Shown piece after piece: positions 38,447 to 53,039 of a DNA stretch of 64,000 nt. Origin of the DNA: Sabellastarte sp. h YS-2021. Its lineage: Eukaryota > Annelida > Polychaeta > Sabellida > Sabellidae. Below the pieces are notes generated by a model. It did not search any database, was not told the DNA's origin, and saw only the letters and a list, made by a program, of their open reading frames with translations. Position numbers and translations under genes: made by a program. Positions within the stretch are counted from its first letter, which is position 1. The number at the start of each line of letters is the position of its first letter. Location of the stretch: contig OZ024931.1 in NCBI GenBank assembly GCA_964017235.1, forward strand, positions 100,892,221-100,956,220, written 5' to 3'.

Positions 38447-39772
38447 GTTAGGGATATTTAAATATGGACTTCTTTATTATATGGATTTAATTTTGTCAAA
38501 GTTGTGATTTTTATGTCTCATGCAACAGCAACAACCAGGGTCATATTATGACAGGTACTCTGCATTGTTATTTTGGGGAGTCATACCTACACAGAGGTGA
38601 CAGCCTATATCATTAGATGTCAAACTTGCTAACCCACAAGGACATTCTATTTTGTCGAGGATAAGAAATCATATCTCAAGCAGTAAACTATTCCCACTAA
38701 AGGTAGCACAAGTGATAAAGCCTGCCTTTCCTCTCAGTTAATCACACATATTTAGTGTTTGATGTCATTTTTATTGCATTAAATTTCATACACAAGTCAC
38801 AGAGAAGAATATTATGTATTATTATTTGCTGTGCATAGTAATTTTTAAAACATTTACCTTAATATTGGACCAATTTTCCTCAAATCAAAAGGAACATAAC
38901 CTCTAGAAATTTGCCATTAAATTGGTATAGATATTATATGGCTAGCTTCAATAAAACAATCACCAAAACTATTTTAAACACAGTTCCAGCAAGATTGTGG
39001 ATCACAACAGGTGTTCGTGTTCTTCAAATATTTTAAAAAAAATCACACCAGTTATTGCAATAAATAGGATATAATTAATATACTATAACACAATAAAATG
39101 ATATAGAGTTAGGGACATTTAAATATGGACTTCTTTATTATGTGGATTTAATTTTGTCAAAGGTCAAAGTTGTGATTTTTATGTCTCATGCAACAGCAAC
39201 AGCCAGGGTCATATTATGAAAGGTACTCTGCATTGTCATTTTGGGTAGTCATACCTACACAGAGGTGACAGCCTATCATCAGATGTCAAACTTGCTAACC
39301 CACAAGGACATTCTATTTTGTCAAGCATAAGAAATCATATCAGAAGCACTAAACTATTCCCACTAAAGGTAGCACAAGTGATAAAGCCTGCCTTTCCTCT
39401 CAGTTAATCACACATATTTAGTGTTTGATGTCATTTTTATTGCATTAAATTTCATCCACAAGTCACAGAGAAGAATATTTTTATTATTATTTGCTGTGCA
39501 TAGTAATTTTTAAAACAATTATCTTAATATTGGACCAATTTTCCTCAAATCAAAAGGAACATAACCTCTAGAAATTTGCCTTTAAATTGGTATAGATATT
39601 AGATTGCTAGCTTCAATAAAACAATCACAAAAATTATTTTAAACAGAGTGCCAGCAAGATTGTGGATCACACCAGGTGTTCGTTTTCTTCAAATATTTTT
39701 TAAAAAGTCACACCAGTTATTGCAATAAATATGATATAATTAATATACTATAACACAATAAAATGATATAGA
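38447..39772. repeat. Dimer 30: A + B-alpha
   Basis: B starts at 39108. A is GTCGAG, T4A8. Counterpart of dimer 40. Confidence 0.95.
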
Positions 39773-41099
39773 GTTAGGGATATTTAAATATGGACTTCTT
39801 TATTATATGGATTTAATTTTGTCAAAGTTGTGATTTTTATGTCTCATGCAACAGCAACAACCAGGGTCATATTATGACAGGTACTCTGCATTGTTATTTT
39901 GGGGAGTCATACCTACACAGAGGTGACAGCCTATATCATTAGATGTCAAACTTGCTAACCCACAAGGACATTCTATTTTGTCGAGGATAAGAAATCATAT
40001 CTCAAGCAGTAAACTATTCCCACTAAAGGTAGCACAAGTGATAAAGCCTGCCTTTCCTCTCAGTTAATCACACATATTTAGTGTTTGATGTCATTTTTAT
40101 TGCATTAAATTTCATACACAAGTCACAGAGAAGAATATTATGTATTATTATTTGCTGTGCATAGTAATTTTTAAAACATTTACCTTAATATTGGACCTAT
40201 TTTCCTCAAATCAAAAGGAACATAACCTCTAGAAATTTGCCATTAAATTGGTATAGATATTATATGGCTAGCTTCAATAAAACAATCACCAAAACTATTT
40301 TAAACACAGTTCCAGCAAGATTGTGGATCACAACAGGTGTTCGTGTTCTTCAAATATTTTAAAAAAAATCACACCAGTTATTGCAATAAATAGGATATAA
40401 TTAATATACTATAACACAATAAAATGATATAGAGTTAGGGACATTTAAATATGGACTTCTTTATTATGTGGATTTAATTTTGTCAAAGGTCAAAGTTGTG
40501 ATTTTTATGTCTCATGCAACAGCAACAGCCAGGGTCATATTATGAAAGATACTCTGCATTGTCATTTTGGGGAGTCATACCTACACAGAGGTGACAGCCT
40601 ATCATCAGATGTCAAACTTGCTAACCCACAAGGACATTCTATTTTGTCAAGCATAAGAAATCATATCTGAAGCACTAAACTATTCCCACTAAAGGTAGCA
40701 CAAGTGATAAAGCCTGCCTTTCCTCTCAGTTAATCACACATATTTAGTGTTTGATGTCATTTTTATTGCATTAAATATCATCCACAAGTCACAGAGAAGA
40801 ATATTATTTATTATTATTTGCTGTGCATAGTAATTTTTAAAACAATTATCTTAATATTGGACCAATTTTCCTCAAATCAAAAGGAACATAACCTCTAGAA
40901 ATTTGCCTTTAAATTGATATAGATATTATATTGCTAGCTTCAATAAAACAATCACAAAAATTATTTTAAACAGAGTTCCAGCAAGATTGTGGATCACACC
41001 AGGTGTTCGTTTTCTTCAAATATTTTTTAAAAAGTCACACCAGTTATTGCAATAAATATGATATAATTAATATACTATAACACAATAAACTGATATAGA
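39773..41099. repeat. Dimer 31: A + B-beta
   Basis: B starts at 40434. A is GTCGAG with ACCTAT. Counterpart of dimer 41. Confidence 0.95.
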
Positions 41100-42426
41100 G
41101 TTAGGGATATTTAAATATGGACTTCTTTATTATATGGATTTAATTTTGTCAAAGTTGTGATTTTTATGTCTCATGCAACAGCAACAACCAGGGTCATATT
41201 ATGACAGGTACTCTGCATTGTTATTTTGGGGAGTCATACCTACACAGAGGTGACAGCCTATATCATTAGATGTCAAACTTGCTAACCCACAAGGACATTC
41301 TATTTTGTCAAGGATAAGAAATCATATCTCAAGCAGTAAACTATTCCCACTAAAGGTAGCACAAGTGATAAAGCCTGCCTTTCCTCTCAGTTAATCACAC
41401 ATATTTAGTGTTTGATGTCATTTTTATTGCATTAAATTTCATACACAAGTCACAGAGAAGAATATTATGTATTATTATTTGCTGTGCATAGTAATTTTTA
41501 AAACATTTACCTTAATATTGGACCTATTTTCCTCAAATCAAAAGGAACATAACCTCTAGAAATTTGCCATTAAATTGGTATAGATATTATATGGCTAGCT
41601 TCAATAAAACAATCACCAAAACTATTTTAAACACAGTTCCAGCAAGATTGTGGATCACAACAGGTGTTCGTGTTCTTCAAATATTTTAAAAAAAATCACA
41701 CCAGTTATTGCAATAAATAGGATATAATTAATATACTATAACACAATAAAATGATATAGAGTTAGGGACATTTAAATATGGACTTCTTTATTATGTGGAT
41801 TTAATTTTGTCAAAGGTCAAAGTTGTGATTTTTATGTCTCATGCAACAGCAACAGCCAGGGTCATATTATGAAAGATACTCTGCATTGTCATTTTGGGGA
41901 GTCATACCTACACAGAGGTGACAGCCTATCATCAGATGTCAAACTTGCTAACCCACAAGGACATTCTATTTTGTCAAGCATAAGAAATCATATCTGAAGC
42001 ACTAAACTATTCCCACTAAAGGTAGCACAAGTGATAAAGCCTGCCTTTCCTCTCAGTTAATCACACATATTTAGTGTTTGATGTCATTTTTATTGCATTA
42101 AATATCATCCACAAGTCACAGAGAAGAATATTATTTATTATTATTTGCTGTGCATAGTAATTTTTAAAACAATTATCTTAATATTGGACCAATTTTCCTC
42201 AAATCAAAAGGAACATAACCTCTAGAAATTTGCCTTTAAATTGATATAGATATTATATTGCTAGCTTCAATAAAACAATCACAAAAATTATTTTAAACAG
42301 AGTTCCAGCAAGATTGTGGATCACACCAGGTGTTCGTTTTCTTCAAATATTTTTTAAAAAGTCACACCAGTTATTGCAATAAATATGATATAATTAATAT
42401 ACTATAACACAATAAACTGATATAGA
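41100..42426. repeat. Dimer 32: A + B-beta
   Basis: B starts at 41761. A is GTCAAG with ACCTAT, a combination seen only here and in dimer 42. Two beta dimers stand side by side. Confidence 0.95.
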
Positions 42427-43752
42427 GTTAGGGATATTTAAATATGGACTTCTTTATTATATGGATTTAATTTTGTCAAAGTTGTGATTTTTATGTCTCA
42501 TGCAACAGCAACAACCAGGGTCATATTATGACAGGTACTCTGCATTGTTATTTTGGGGAGTCATACCTACACAGAGGTGACAGCCTATATCATTAGATGT
42601 CAAACTTGCTAACCCACAAGGACATTCTATTTTGTCAAGGATAAGAAATCATATCTCAAGCAGTAAACTATTCCCACTAAAGGTAGCACAAGTGATAAAG
42701 CCTGCCTTTCCTCTCAGTTAATCACACATATTTAGTGTTTGATGTCATTTTTATTGCATTAAATTTCATACACAAGTCACAGAGAAGAATATTATGTATT
42801 ATTATTTGCTGTGCATAGTAATTTTTAAAACATTTACCTTAATATTGGACCAATTTTCCTCAAATCAAAAGGAACATAACCTCTAGAAATTTGCCATTAA
42901 ATTGGTATAGATATTATATGGCTAGCTTCAATAAAACAATCACCAAAACTATTTTAAACACAGTTCCAGCAAGATTGTGGATCACAACAGGTGTTCGTGT
43001 TCTTCAAATATTTTTTAAAAAATCACACCAGTTATTGCAATAAATAGGATATAATTAATATACTATAACACAATAAAATGATATAGAGTTAGGGACATTT
43101 AAATATGGACTTCTTTATTATGTGGATTTAATTTTGTCAAAGGTCAAAGTTGTGATTTTTATGTCTCATGCAACAGCAACAGCCAGGGTCATATTATGAA
43201 AGGTACTCTGCATTGTCATTTTGGGTAGTCATACCTACACAGAGGTGACAGCCTATCATCAGATGTCAAACTTGCTAACCCACAAGGACATTCTATTTTG
43301 TCAAGCATAAGAAATCATATCAGAAGCACTAAACTATTCCCACTAAAGGTAGCACAAGTGATAAAGCCTGCCTTTCCTCTCAGTTAATCACACATATTTA
43401 GTGTTTGATGTCATTTTTATTGCATTAAATTTCATCCACAAGTCACAGAGAAGAATATTTTTATTATTATTTGCTGTGCATAGTAATTTTTAAAACAATT
43501 ATCTTAATATTGGACCAATTTTCCTCAAATCAAAAGGAACATAACCTCTAGAAATTTGCCTTTAAATTGGTATAGATATTAGATTGCTAGCTTCAATAAA
43601 ACAATCACAAAAATTATTTTAAACAGAGTGCCAGCAAGATTGTGGATCACACCAGGTGTTCGTTTTCTTCAAATATTTTTTAAAAAGTCACACCAGTTAT
43701 TGCAATAAATATGATATAATTAATATACTATAACACAATAAAATGATATAGA
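42427..43752. repeat. Dimer 33: A + B-alpha
   Basis: B starts at 43088. A is GTCAAG, T6A6. Counterpart of dimer 43. Confidence 0.95.
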
Positions 43753-45079
43753 GTTAGGGATATTTAAATATGGACTTCTTTATTATATGGATTTAATTTT
43801 GTCAAAGTTGTGATTTTTATGTCTCATGCAACAGCAACAACCAGGGTCATATTATGACAGGTACTCTGCATTGTTATTTTGGGGAGTCATACCTACACAG
43901 AGGTGACAGCCTATATCATTAGATGTCAAACTTGCTAACCCACAAGGACATTCTATTTTGTCGAGGATAAGAAATCATATCTCAAGCAGTAAACTATTCC
44001 CACTAAAGGTAGCACAAGTGATAAAGCCTGCCTTTCCTCTCAGTTAATCACACATATTTAGTGTTTGATGTCATTTTTATTGCATTAAATTTCATACACA
44101 AGTCACAGAGAAGAATATTATGTATTATTATTTGCTGTGCATAGTAATTTTTAAAACATTTACCTTAATATTGGACCAATTTTCCTCAAATCAAAAGGAA
44201 CATAACCTCTAGAAATTTGCCATTAAATTGGTATAGATATTATATGGCTAGCTTCAATAAAACAATCACCAAAACTATTTTAAACACAGTTCCAGCAAGA
44301 TTGTGGATCACAACAGGTGTTCGTGTTCTTCAAATATTTTAAAAAAAATCACACCAGTTATTGCAATAAATAGGATATAATTAATATACTATAACACAAT
44401 AAAATGATATAGAGTTAGGGACATTTAAATATGGACTTCTTTATTATGTGGATTTAATTTTGTCAAAGGTCAAAGTTGTGATTTTTATGTCTCATGCAAC
44501 AGCAACAGCCAGGGTCATATTATGAAAGATACTCTGCATTGTCATTTTGGGGAGTCATACCTACACAGAGGTGACAGCCTATCATCAGATGTCAAACTTG
44601 CTAACCCACAAGGACATTCTATTTTGTCAAGCATAAGAAATCATATCTGAAGCACTAAACTATTCCCACTAAAGGTAGCACAAGTGATAAAGCCTGCCTT
44701 TCCTCTCAGTTAATCACACATATTTAGTGTTTGATGTCATTTTTATTGCATTAAATATCATCCACAAGTCACAGAGAAGAATATTATTTATTATTATTTG
44801 CTGTGCATAGTAATTTTTAAAACAATTATCTTAATATTGGACCAATTTTCCTCAAATCAAAAGGAACATAACCTCTAGAAATTTGCCTTTAAATTGATAT
44901 AGATATTATATGGCTAGCTTCAATAAAACAATCACAAAAATTATTTTAAACAGAGTTCCAGCAAGATTGTGGATCACACCAGGTGTTCGTTTTCTTCAAA
45001 TATTTTTTAAAAAGTCACACCAGTTATTGCAATAAATATGATATAATTAATATACTATAACACAATAAACTGATATAGA
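43753..45079. repeat. Dimer 34: A + B-beta
   Basis: B starts at 44414. B carries the A-type TATGGCTAG (GG at 44912-44913), shared only with dimer 44. A has intact CACACAT, unlike dimer 44. Confidence 0.95.
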
Positions 45080-46406
45080 GTTAGGGATATTTAAATATGG
45101 ACTTCTTTATTATATGGATTTAATTTTGTCAAAGTTGTGATTTTTATGTCTCATGCAACAGCAACAACCAGGGTCATATTATGACAGGTACTCTGCATTG
45201 TTATTTTGGGGAGTCATACCTACACAGAGGTGACAGCCTATATCATTAGATGTCAAACTTGCTAACCCACAAGGACATTCTATTTTGTCAAGGATAAGAA
45301 ATCATATCTCAAGCAGTAAACTATTCCCACTAAAGGTAGCACAAGTGATAAAGCCTGCCTTTCCTCTCAGTTAATCACACATATTTAGTGTTTGATGTCA
45401 TTTTTATTGCATTAAATTTCATACACAAGTCACAGAGAAGAATATTATGTATTATTATTTGCTGTGCATAGTAATTTTTAAAACATTTACCTTAATATTG
45501 GACCAATTTTCCTCAAATCAAAAGGAACATAACCTCTAGAAATTTGCCATTAAATTGGTATAGATATTATATGGCTAGCTTCAATAAAACAATCACCAAA
45601 ACTATTTTAAACACAGTTCCAGCAAGATTGTGGATCACAACAGGTGTTCGTGTTCTTCAAATATTTTTAAAAAAATCACACCAGTTATTGCAATAAATAG
45701 GATATAATTAATATACTATAACACAATAAAATGATACAGAGTTAGGGACATTTAAATATGGACTTCTTTATTATGTGGATTTAATTTTGTCAAAGGTCAA
45801 AGTTGTGATTTTTATGTCTCATGCAACAGCAACAGCCAGGGTCATATTATGAAAGGTACTCTGCATTGTCATTTTGGGGAGTCATACCTACACAGAGGTG
45901 ACAGCCTATCATCAGATGTCAAACTTGCTAACCCACAAGGACATTCTATTTTGTCAAGCATAAGAAATCATATCAGAAGCACTAAACTATTCCCACTAAA
46001 GGTAGCACAAGTGATAAAGCCTGCCTTTCCTCTCAGTTAATCACACATATTTAGTGTTTGATGTCATTTTTATTGCATTAAATTTCATCCACAAGTCACA
46101 GAGAAGAATGTTATTTATTATTATTTGCTGTGCATAGTAATTTTTAAAACAATTATCTTAATATTGGACCAATTTTCCTCAAATCAAAAGGAACATAACC
46201 TCTAGAAATTTGCCTTTAAATTGGTATAGATATTATATTGCTAGCTTCAATAAAACAATCACAAAAATTATTTTAAACAGAGTTCCAGCAAGATTGTGGA
46301 TCACACCAGGTGTTCGTTTTCTTCAAATATTTTTTAAAAAGTCACACCAGTTATTGCAATAAATATGATATAATTAATATACTATAACACAATAAAATGA
46401 TATAGA
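45080..46406. repeat. Dimer 35: A + B-gamma
   Basis: B starts at 45741. A is GTCAAG, T5A7, GATACAG. Frame open at 45849-46040. Counterpart of dimer 45. Confidence 0.95.
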
Positions 46407-47733
46407 GTTAGGGATATTTAAATATGGACTTCTTTATTATATGGATTTAATTTTGTCAAAGTTGTGATTTTTATGTCTCATGCAACAGCAACAACCAGGG
46501 TCATATTATGACAGGTACTCTGCATTGTTATTTTGGGGAGTCATACCTACACAGAGGTGACAGCCTATATCATTAGATGTCAAACTTGCTAACCCACAAG
46601 GACATTCTATTTTGTCGAGGATAAGAAATCATATCTCAAGCAGTAAACTATTCCCACTAAAGGTAGCACAAGTGATAAAGCCTGCCTTTCCTCTCAGTTA
46701 ATCACACATATTTAGTGTTTGATGTCATTTTTATTGCATTAAATTTCATACACAAGTCACAGAGAAGAATATTATGTATTATTATTTGCTGTGCATAGTA
46801 ATTTTTAAAACATTTACCTTAATATTGGACCAATTTTCCTCAAATCAAAAGGAACATAACCTCTAGAAATTTGCCATTAAATTGGTATAGATATTATATG
46901 GCTAGCTTCAATAAAACAATCACCAAAACTATTTTAAACACAGTTCCAGCAAGATTGTGGATCACAACAGGTGTTCGTGTTCTTCAAATATTTTAAAAAA
47001 AATCACACCAGTTATTGCAATAAATAGGATATAATTAATATACTATAACACAATAAAATGATATAGAGTTAGGGACATTTAAATATGGACTTCTTTATTA
47101 TGTGGATTTAATTTTGTCAAAGGTCAAAGTTGTGATTTTTATGTCTCATGCAACAGCAACAGCCAGGGTCATATTATGAAAGATACTCTGCATTGTCATT
47201 TTGGGGAGTCATACCTACACAGAGGTGACAGCCTATCATCAGATGTCAAACTTGCTAACCCACAAGGACATTCTATTTTGTCAAGCATAAGAAATCATAT
47301 CTGAAGCACTAAACTATTCCCACTAAAGGTAGCACAAGTGATAAAGCCTGCCTTTCCTCTCAGTTAATCACACATATTTAGTGTTTGATGTCATTTTTAT
47401 TGCATTAAATATCATCCACAAGTCACAGAGAAGAATATTATTTATTATTATTTGCTGTGCATAGTAATTTTTAAAACAATTATCTTAATATTGGACCAAT
47501 TTTCCTCAAATCAAAAGGAACATAACCTCTAGAAATTTGCCTTTAAATTGATATAGATATTATATTGCTAGCTTCAATAAAACAATCACAAAAATTATTT
47601 TAAACAGAGTTCCAGCAAGATTGTGGATCACACCAGGTGTTCGTTTTCTTCAAATATTTTTTAAAAAGTCACACCAGTTATTGCAATAAATATGATATAA
47701 TTAATATACTATAACACAATAAACTGATATAGA
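46407..47733. repeat. Dimer 36: A + B-beta
   Basis: B starts at 47068. A is GTCGAG, CACACAT, T4A8. Last dimer of the first super-repeat copy. Confidence 0.95.
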
Positions 47734-49060
47734 GTTAGGGATATTTAAATATGGACTTCTTTATTATATGGATTTAATTTTGTCAAAGTTGTGATTTTTA
47801 TGTCTCATGCAACAGCAACAACCAGGGTCATATTATGACAGGTACTCTGCATTGTTATTTTGGGGAGTCATACCTACACAGAGGTGACAGCCTATATCAT
47901 TAGATGTCAAACTTGCTAACCCACAAGGACATTCTATTTTGTCAAGGATAAGAAATCATATCTCAAGCAGTAAACTATTCCCACTAAAGGTAGCACAAGT
48001 GATAAAGCCTGCCTTTCCTCTCAGTTAATCACACATATTTAGTGTTTGATGTCATTTTTATTGCATTAAATTTCATACACAAGTCACAGAGAAGAATATT
48101 ATGTATTATTATTTGCTGTGCATAGTAATTTTTAAAACATTTACCTTAATATTGGACCAATTTTCCTCAAATCAAAAGGAACATAACCTCTAGAAATTTG
48201 CCATTAAATTGGTATAGATATTATATGGCTAGCTTCAATAAAACAATCACCAAAACTATTTTAAACACAGTTCCAGCAAGATTGTGGATCACAACAGGTG
48301 TTCGTGTTCTTCAAATATTTTTAAAAAAATCACACCAGTTATTGCAATAAATAGGATATAATTAATATACTATAACACAATAAAATGATACAGAGTTAGG
48401 GACATTTAAATATGGACTTCTTTATTATGTGGATTTAATTTTGTCAAAGGTCAAAGTTGTGATTTTTATGTCTCATGCAACAGCAACAGCCAGGGTCATA
48501 TTATGAAAGGTACTCTGCATTGTCATTTTGGGGAGTCATACCTACACAGAGGTGACAGCCTATCATCAGATGTCAAACTTGCTAACCCACAAGGACATTC
48601 TATTTTGTCAAGCATAAGAAATCATATCAGAAGCACTAAACTATTCCCACTAAAGGTAGCACAAGTGATAAAGCCTGCCTTTCCTCTCAGTTAATCACAC
48701 ATATTTAGTGTTTGATGTCATTTTTATTGCATTAAATTTCATCCACAAGTCACAGAGAAGAATGTTATTTATTATTATTTGCTGTGCATAGTAATTTTTA
48801 AAACAATTATCTTAATATTGGACCAATTTTCCTCAAATCAAAAGGAACATAACCTCTAGAAATTTGCCTTTAAATTGGTATAGATATTATATTGCTAGCT
48901 TCAATAAAACAATCACAAAAATTATTTTAAACAGAGTTCCAGCAAGATTGTGGATCACACCAGGTGTTCGTTTTCTTCAAATATTTTTTAAAAAGTCACA
49001 CCAGTTATTGCAATAAATATGATATAATTAATATACTATAACACAATAAAATGATATAGA
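47734..49060. repeat. Dimer 37: A + B-gamma
   Basis: B starts at 48395. A is GTCAAG, T5A7, GATACAG. First dimer of the second super-repeat copy. Frame open at 48503-48694. Confidence 0.95.
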
Positions 49061-50386
49061 GTTAGGGATATTTAAATATGGACTTCTTTATTATATGGAT
49101 TTAATTTTGTCAAAGTTGTGATTTTTATGTCTCATGCAACAGCAACAACCAGGGTCATATTATGACAGGTACTCTGCATTGTTATTTTGGGGAGTCATAC
49201 CTACACAGAGGTGACAGCCTATATCATTAGATGTCAAACTTGCTAACCCACAAGGACATTCTATTTTGTCGAGGATAAGAAATCATATCTCAAGCAGTAA
49301 ACTATTCCCACTAAAGGTAGCACAAGTGATAAAGCCTGCCTTTCCTCTCAGTTAATCACACATATTTAGTGTTTGATGTCATTTTTATTGCATTAAATTT
49401 CATACACAAGTCACAGAGAAGAATATTATGTATTATTATTTGCTGTGCATAGTAATTTTTAAAACATTTACCTTAATATTGGACCAATTTTCCTCAAATC
49501 AAAAGGAACATAACCTCTAGAAATTTGCCATTAAATTGGTATAGATATTATATGGCTAGCTTCAATAAAACAATCACCAAAACTATTTTAAACACAGTTC
49601 CAGCAAGATTGTGGATCACAACAGGTGTTCGTGTTCTTCAAATATTTTAAAAAAAATCACACCAGTTATTGCAATAAATAGGATATAATTAATATACTAT
49701 AACACAATAAAATGATATAGAGTTAGGGACATTTAAATATGGACTTCTTTATTATGTGGATTTAATTTTGTCAAAGGTCAAAGTTGTGATTTTTATGTCT
49801 CATGCAACAGCAACAGCCAGGGTCATATTATGAAAGGTACTCTGCATTGTCATTTTGGGTAGTCATACCTACACAGAGGTGACAGCCTATCATCAGATGT
49901 CAAACTTGCTAACCCACAAGGACATTCTATTTTGTCAAGCATAAGAAATCATATCAGAAGCACTAAACTATTCCCACTAAAGGTAGCACAAGTGATAAAG
50001 CCTGCCTTTCCTCTCAGTTAATCACACATATTTAGTGTTTGATGTCATTTTTATTGCATTAAATTTCATCCACAAGTCACAGAGAAGAATATTTTTATTA
50101 TTATTTGCTGTGCATAGTAATTTTTAAAACAATTATCTTAATATTGGACCAATTTTCCTCAAATCAAAAGGAACATAACCTCTAGAAATTTGCCTTTAAA
50201 TTGGTATAGATATTAGATTGCTAGCTTCAATAAAACAATCACAAAAATTATTTTAAACAGAGTGCCAGCAAGATTGTGGATCACACCAGGTGTTCGTTTT
50301 CTTCAAATATTTTTTAAAAAGTCACACCAGTTATTGCAATAAATATGATATAATTAATATACTATAACACAATAAAATGATATAGA
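49061..50386. repeat. Dimer 38: A + B-alpha
   Basis: B starts at 49722. A is GTCGAG, T4A8. Counterpart of dimer 28. Confidence 0.95.
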
Positions 50387-51713
50387 GTTAGGGATATTTA
50401 AATATGGACTTCTTTATTATATGGATTTAATTTTGTCAAAGTTGTGATTTTTATGTCTCATGCAACAGCAACAACCAGGGTCATATTATGACAGGTACTC
50501 TGCATTGTTATTTTGGGGAGTCATACCTACACAGAGGTGACAGCCTATATCATTAGATGTCAAACTTGCTAACCCACAAGGACATTCTATTTTGTCGAGG
50601 ATAAGAAATCATATCTCAAGCAGTAAACTATTCCCACTAAAGGTAGCACAAGTGATAAAGCCTGCCTTTCCTCTCAGTTAATCACACATATTTAGTGTTT
50701 GATGTCATTTTTATTGCATTAAATTTCATACACAAGTCACAGAGAAGAATATTATGTATTATTATTTGCTGTGCATAGTAATTTTTAAAACATTTACCTT
50801 AATATTGGACCAATTTTCCTCAAATCAAAAGGAACATAACCTCTAGAAATTTGCCATTAAATTGGTATAGATATTATATGGCTAGCTTCAATAAAACAAT
50901 CACCAAAACTATTTTAAACACAGTTCCAGCAAGATTGTGGATCACAACAGGTGTTCGTGTTCTTCAAATATTTTTAAAAAAATCACACCAGTTATTGCAA
51001 TAAATAGGATATAATTAATATACTATAACACAATAAAATGATATAGAGTTAGGGACATTTAAATATGGACTTCTTTATTATGTGGATTTAATTTTGTCAA
51101 AGGTCAAAGTTGTGATTTTTATGTCTCATGCAACAGCAACAGCCAGGGTCATATTATGAAAGGTACTCTGCATTGTCATTTTGGGGAGTCATACCTACAC
51201 AGAGGTGACAGCCTATCATCAGATGTCAAACTTGCTAACCCACAAGGACATTCTATTTTGTCAAGCATAAGAAATCATATCAGAAGCACTAAACTATTCC
51301 CACTAAAGGTAGCACAAGTGATAAAGCCTGCCTTTCCTCTCAGTTAATCACACATATTTAGTGTTTGATGTCATTTTTATTGCATTCAATTTCATCCACA
51401 AGTCACAGAGAAGAATGTTATTTATTATTATTTGCTGTGCATAGTAATTTTTAAAACAATTATCTTAATATTGGACCAATTTTCCTCAAATCAAAAGGAA
51501 CATAACCTCTAGAAATTTGCCTTTAAATTGGTATAGATATTATATTGCTAGCTTCAATAAAACAATCACAAAAATTATTTTAAACAGAGTTCCAGCAAGA
51601 TTGTGGATCACACCAGGTGTTCGTTTTCTTCAAATATTTTTTAAAAAGTCACACCAGTTATTGCAATAAATATGATATAATTAATATACTATAACACAAT
51701 AAAATGATATAGA
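50387..51713. repeat. Dimer 39: A + B-gamma
   Basis: B starts at 51048. B has GCATTCAATTT (C at 51387), as in dimer 29. Frame open at 51156-51347. Confidence 0.95.
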
Positions 51714-53039
51714 GTTAGGGATATTTAAATATGGACTTCTTTATTATATGGATTTAATTTTGTCAAAGTTGTGATTTTTATGTCTCATGCAACAGCAACA
51801 ACCAGGGTCATATTATGACAGGTACTCTGCATTGTTATTTTGGGGAGTCATACCTACACAGAGGTGACAGCCTATATCATTAGATGTCAAACTTGCTAAC
51901 CCACAAGGACATTCTATTTTGTCGAGGATAAGAAATCATATCTCAAGCAGTAAACTATTCCCACTAAAGGTAGCACAAGTGATAAAGCCTGCCTTTCCTC
52001 TCAGTTAATCACACATATTTAGTGTTTGATGTCATTTTTATTGCATTAAATTTCATACACAAGTCACAGAGAAGAATATTATGTATTATTATTTGCTGTG
52101 CATAGTAATTTTTAAAACATTTACCTTAATATTGGACCAATTTTCCTCAAATCAAAAGGAACATAACCTCTAGAAATTTGCCTTTAAATTGGTATAGATA
52201 TTATATGGCTAGCTTCAATAAAACAATCACCAAAACTATTTTAAACACAGTTCCAGCAAGATTGTGGATCACAACAGGTGTTCGTGTTCTTCAAATATTT
52301 TAAAAAAAATCACACCAGTTATTGCAATAAATAGGATATAATTAATATACTATAACACAATAAAATGATATAGAGTTAGGGACATTTAAATATGGACTTC
52401 TTTATTATGTGGATTTAATTTTGTCAAAGGTCAAAGTTGTGATTTTTATGTCTCATGCAACAGCAACAGCCAGGGTCATATTATGAAAGGTACTCTGCAT
52501 TGTCATTTTGGGTAGTCATACCTACACAGAGGTGACAGCCTATCATCAGATGTCAAACTTGCTAACCCACAAGGACATTCTATTTTGTCAAGCATAAGAA
52601 ATCATATCAGAAGCACTAAACTATTCCCACTAAAGGTAGCACAAGTGATAAAGCCTGCCTTTCCTCTCAGTTAATCACACATATTTAGTGTTTGATGTCA
52701 TTTTTATTGCATTAAATTTCATCCACAAGTCACAGAGAAGAATATTTTTATTATTATTTGCTGTGCATAGTAATTTTTAAAACAATTATCTTAATATTGG
52801 ACCAATTTTCCTCAAATCAAAAGGAACATAACCTCTAGAAATTTGCCTTTAAATTGGTATAGATATTAGATTGCTAGCTTCAATAAAACAATCACAAAAA
52901 TTATTTTAAACAGAGTGCCAGCAAGATTGTGGATCACACCAGGTGTTCGTTTTCTTCAAATATTTTTTAAAAAGTCACACCAGTTATTGCAATAAATATG
53001 ATATAATTAATATACTATAACACAATAAAATGATATAGA
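51714..53039. repeat. Dimer 40: A + B-alpha
   Basis: B starts at 52375. A has the B-type TTGCCTTTAAATT (near 52181) where other A monomers have TTGCCATTAAATT. This is one of two differences noticed from the first super-repeat copy. Confidence 0.95.

Larger units (their letters stand above)
34467..47733. repeat. 10-dimer super-repeat, copy 1
   Basis: Order of B subtypes is gamma, alpha, gamma, alpha, beta, beta, alpha, beta, gamma, beta (dimers 27-36), 13267 bp. Rare variants occupy fixed places: GCATTCAATTT in dimer 29, ACCTAT in dimers 31 and 32, TATGGCTAG in the B of dimer 34. The same order with the same rare variants follows immediately in copy 2. Confidence 0.93.
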